A stretch of 5,875 nucleotides of DNA from NCBI GenBank assembly GCA_945867725.1, contig CAMBJI010000140.1:1-5875 (forward strand), written 5' to 3'. Under the pieces are notes generated by a model. It was not told where the DNA came from, did no database searches, and saw only the letters and a program-made list of their open reading frames with translations. Source of the stretch: Bordetella parapertussis (GTDB lineage Bacteria > Pseudomonadota > Gammaproteobacteria > Burkholderiales > Burkholderiaceae_D). This document shows, in pieces, positions 5,539 to 5,875 of this stretch. Positions within the stretch are counted from its first letter, which is position 1. Every line of letters begins with the position of its first letter. The translations under genes were made by a program, and so were the position numbers.

Positions 5539-5875
5539 TCAGAACAAACTCGCCGGCGTGAAACGCAGACCGAAAGAAAACCAGCGATTCGCGTCACTGG
5601 CACCGGTTTGTCTTCCAACCGTCGCATCCACCTGAAATAAATTCGGAATAATGGCGTAGCGCACGCCGGTCTGCCAATAAGGATTGGCGAGCTTATCCCC
5701 AAAGCTTTCTGCCACCAGTGTTAGCCGGTGGGTGGCATTGATCTCGCTGCCGATTCCCCAGGTCAGACGCTCTCGAGAAAGTGACTTGTCATGCAACCAT
5801 CCCGTATTCAAATGCATGACCACCCGATCATCCGCAAATGACATTGAGAGCGGAAAATAAAGGTAGGTATTGCCA
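5539..5875 (-). CDS. Outer-membrane beta-barrel protein, C-terminal fragment (5' end beyond the window)
   Basis: The reading frame is open from the right edge (first full codon ends at 5874) to the TGA at 5539-5541, giving about 111 residues. Alternating polar and hydrophobic strands are clear: VVMHLNTGWLHD, LTWGIGSEI, HRLTLVAESF, YWQTGVRYAI, LFQVDATVGRQ and WFSFGLRFTPASLF. The last residue is Phe, the typical barrel signal. The pattern resembles the C-terminus of putative outer-membrane transporters of the MetA/phenol-degradation type (PF13557-like), from memory. An internal ATG at 5842-5844 is not the likely start, because the upstream residues (ending TYLYFPLS) continue the strand pattern. 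It converges on the mod array across a 73-nt gap and is probably a separate transcription unit. Confidence 0.75.
   Translation of the reverse strand, partial: GNTYLYFPLSMSFADDRVVMHLNTGWLHDKSLSRERLTWGIGSEINATHRLTLVAESFGDKLANPYWQTGVRYAIIPNLFQVDATVGRQTGASDANRWFSFGLRFTPASLF

Noticed and set aside
5466..5702. 78-codon minus-strand frame in the convergent region
   Set aside because: It overlaps, in another frame, the barrel gene whose strand pattern and terminal Phe are convincing.

Overview
The window carries a molybdate (possibly tungstate) uptake locus from a Gram-negative bacterium, most likely a betaproteobacterium. The evidence for that assignment is the Porin_4-type trimeric porin with a C-terminal Phe, a second outer-membrane barrel at the right edge, a ModA of the 'AANF' subgroup, a moderate GC content and a REP-like repeat at the left edge. 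The genus cannot be fixed from the sequence. A Nitrosomonadales or Burkholderiales origin is my guess from protein style only.

Layout. Positions 1-154 are non-coding and hold two imperfect copies of a GGGATCCAG-containing repeat and a small GC-rich hairpin. Positions 155-961 (minus) encode ModE, the molybdate-responsive regulator (HTH plus two Mop domains). The divergent intergenic region 962-1128 contains a perfect 11-bp inverted repeat with a 6-bp spacer (1034-1061), the best candidate ModE operator. It is nested, off-centre, inside a second perfect 10-bp inverted repeat (1019-1028 / 1083-1092). Rightward from it runs a tightly packed five-gene array: an outer-membrane porin (1129-2478), modA (2495-3250), modB (3266-3949), modC (3951-5021, TTG start) and a small secreted protein of unknown function (5025-5465). 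All gaps are 16 nt or less, so one transcript is likely. The array meets a convergent gene (minus, stop at 5539) encoding the C-terminal part of an outer-membrane beta-barrel protein that runs off the right edge.

How it may work together. ModE is expected to sense intracellular molybdate through its Mop domains and control the rightward operon, and perhaps its own gene, through the palindrome. ModA captures the oxyanion in the periplasm, ModB forms the membrane channel, and ModC powers transport and carries its own C-terminal Mop domain. What differs from the textbook modABC operon is that an outer-membrane porin is the first gene and a small exported protein the last. This suggests a pathway spanning the whole envelope, in which the porin would bring molybdate across the outer membrane. 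That role, and any role for the small exported protein, is inferred from gene order only.
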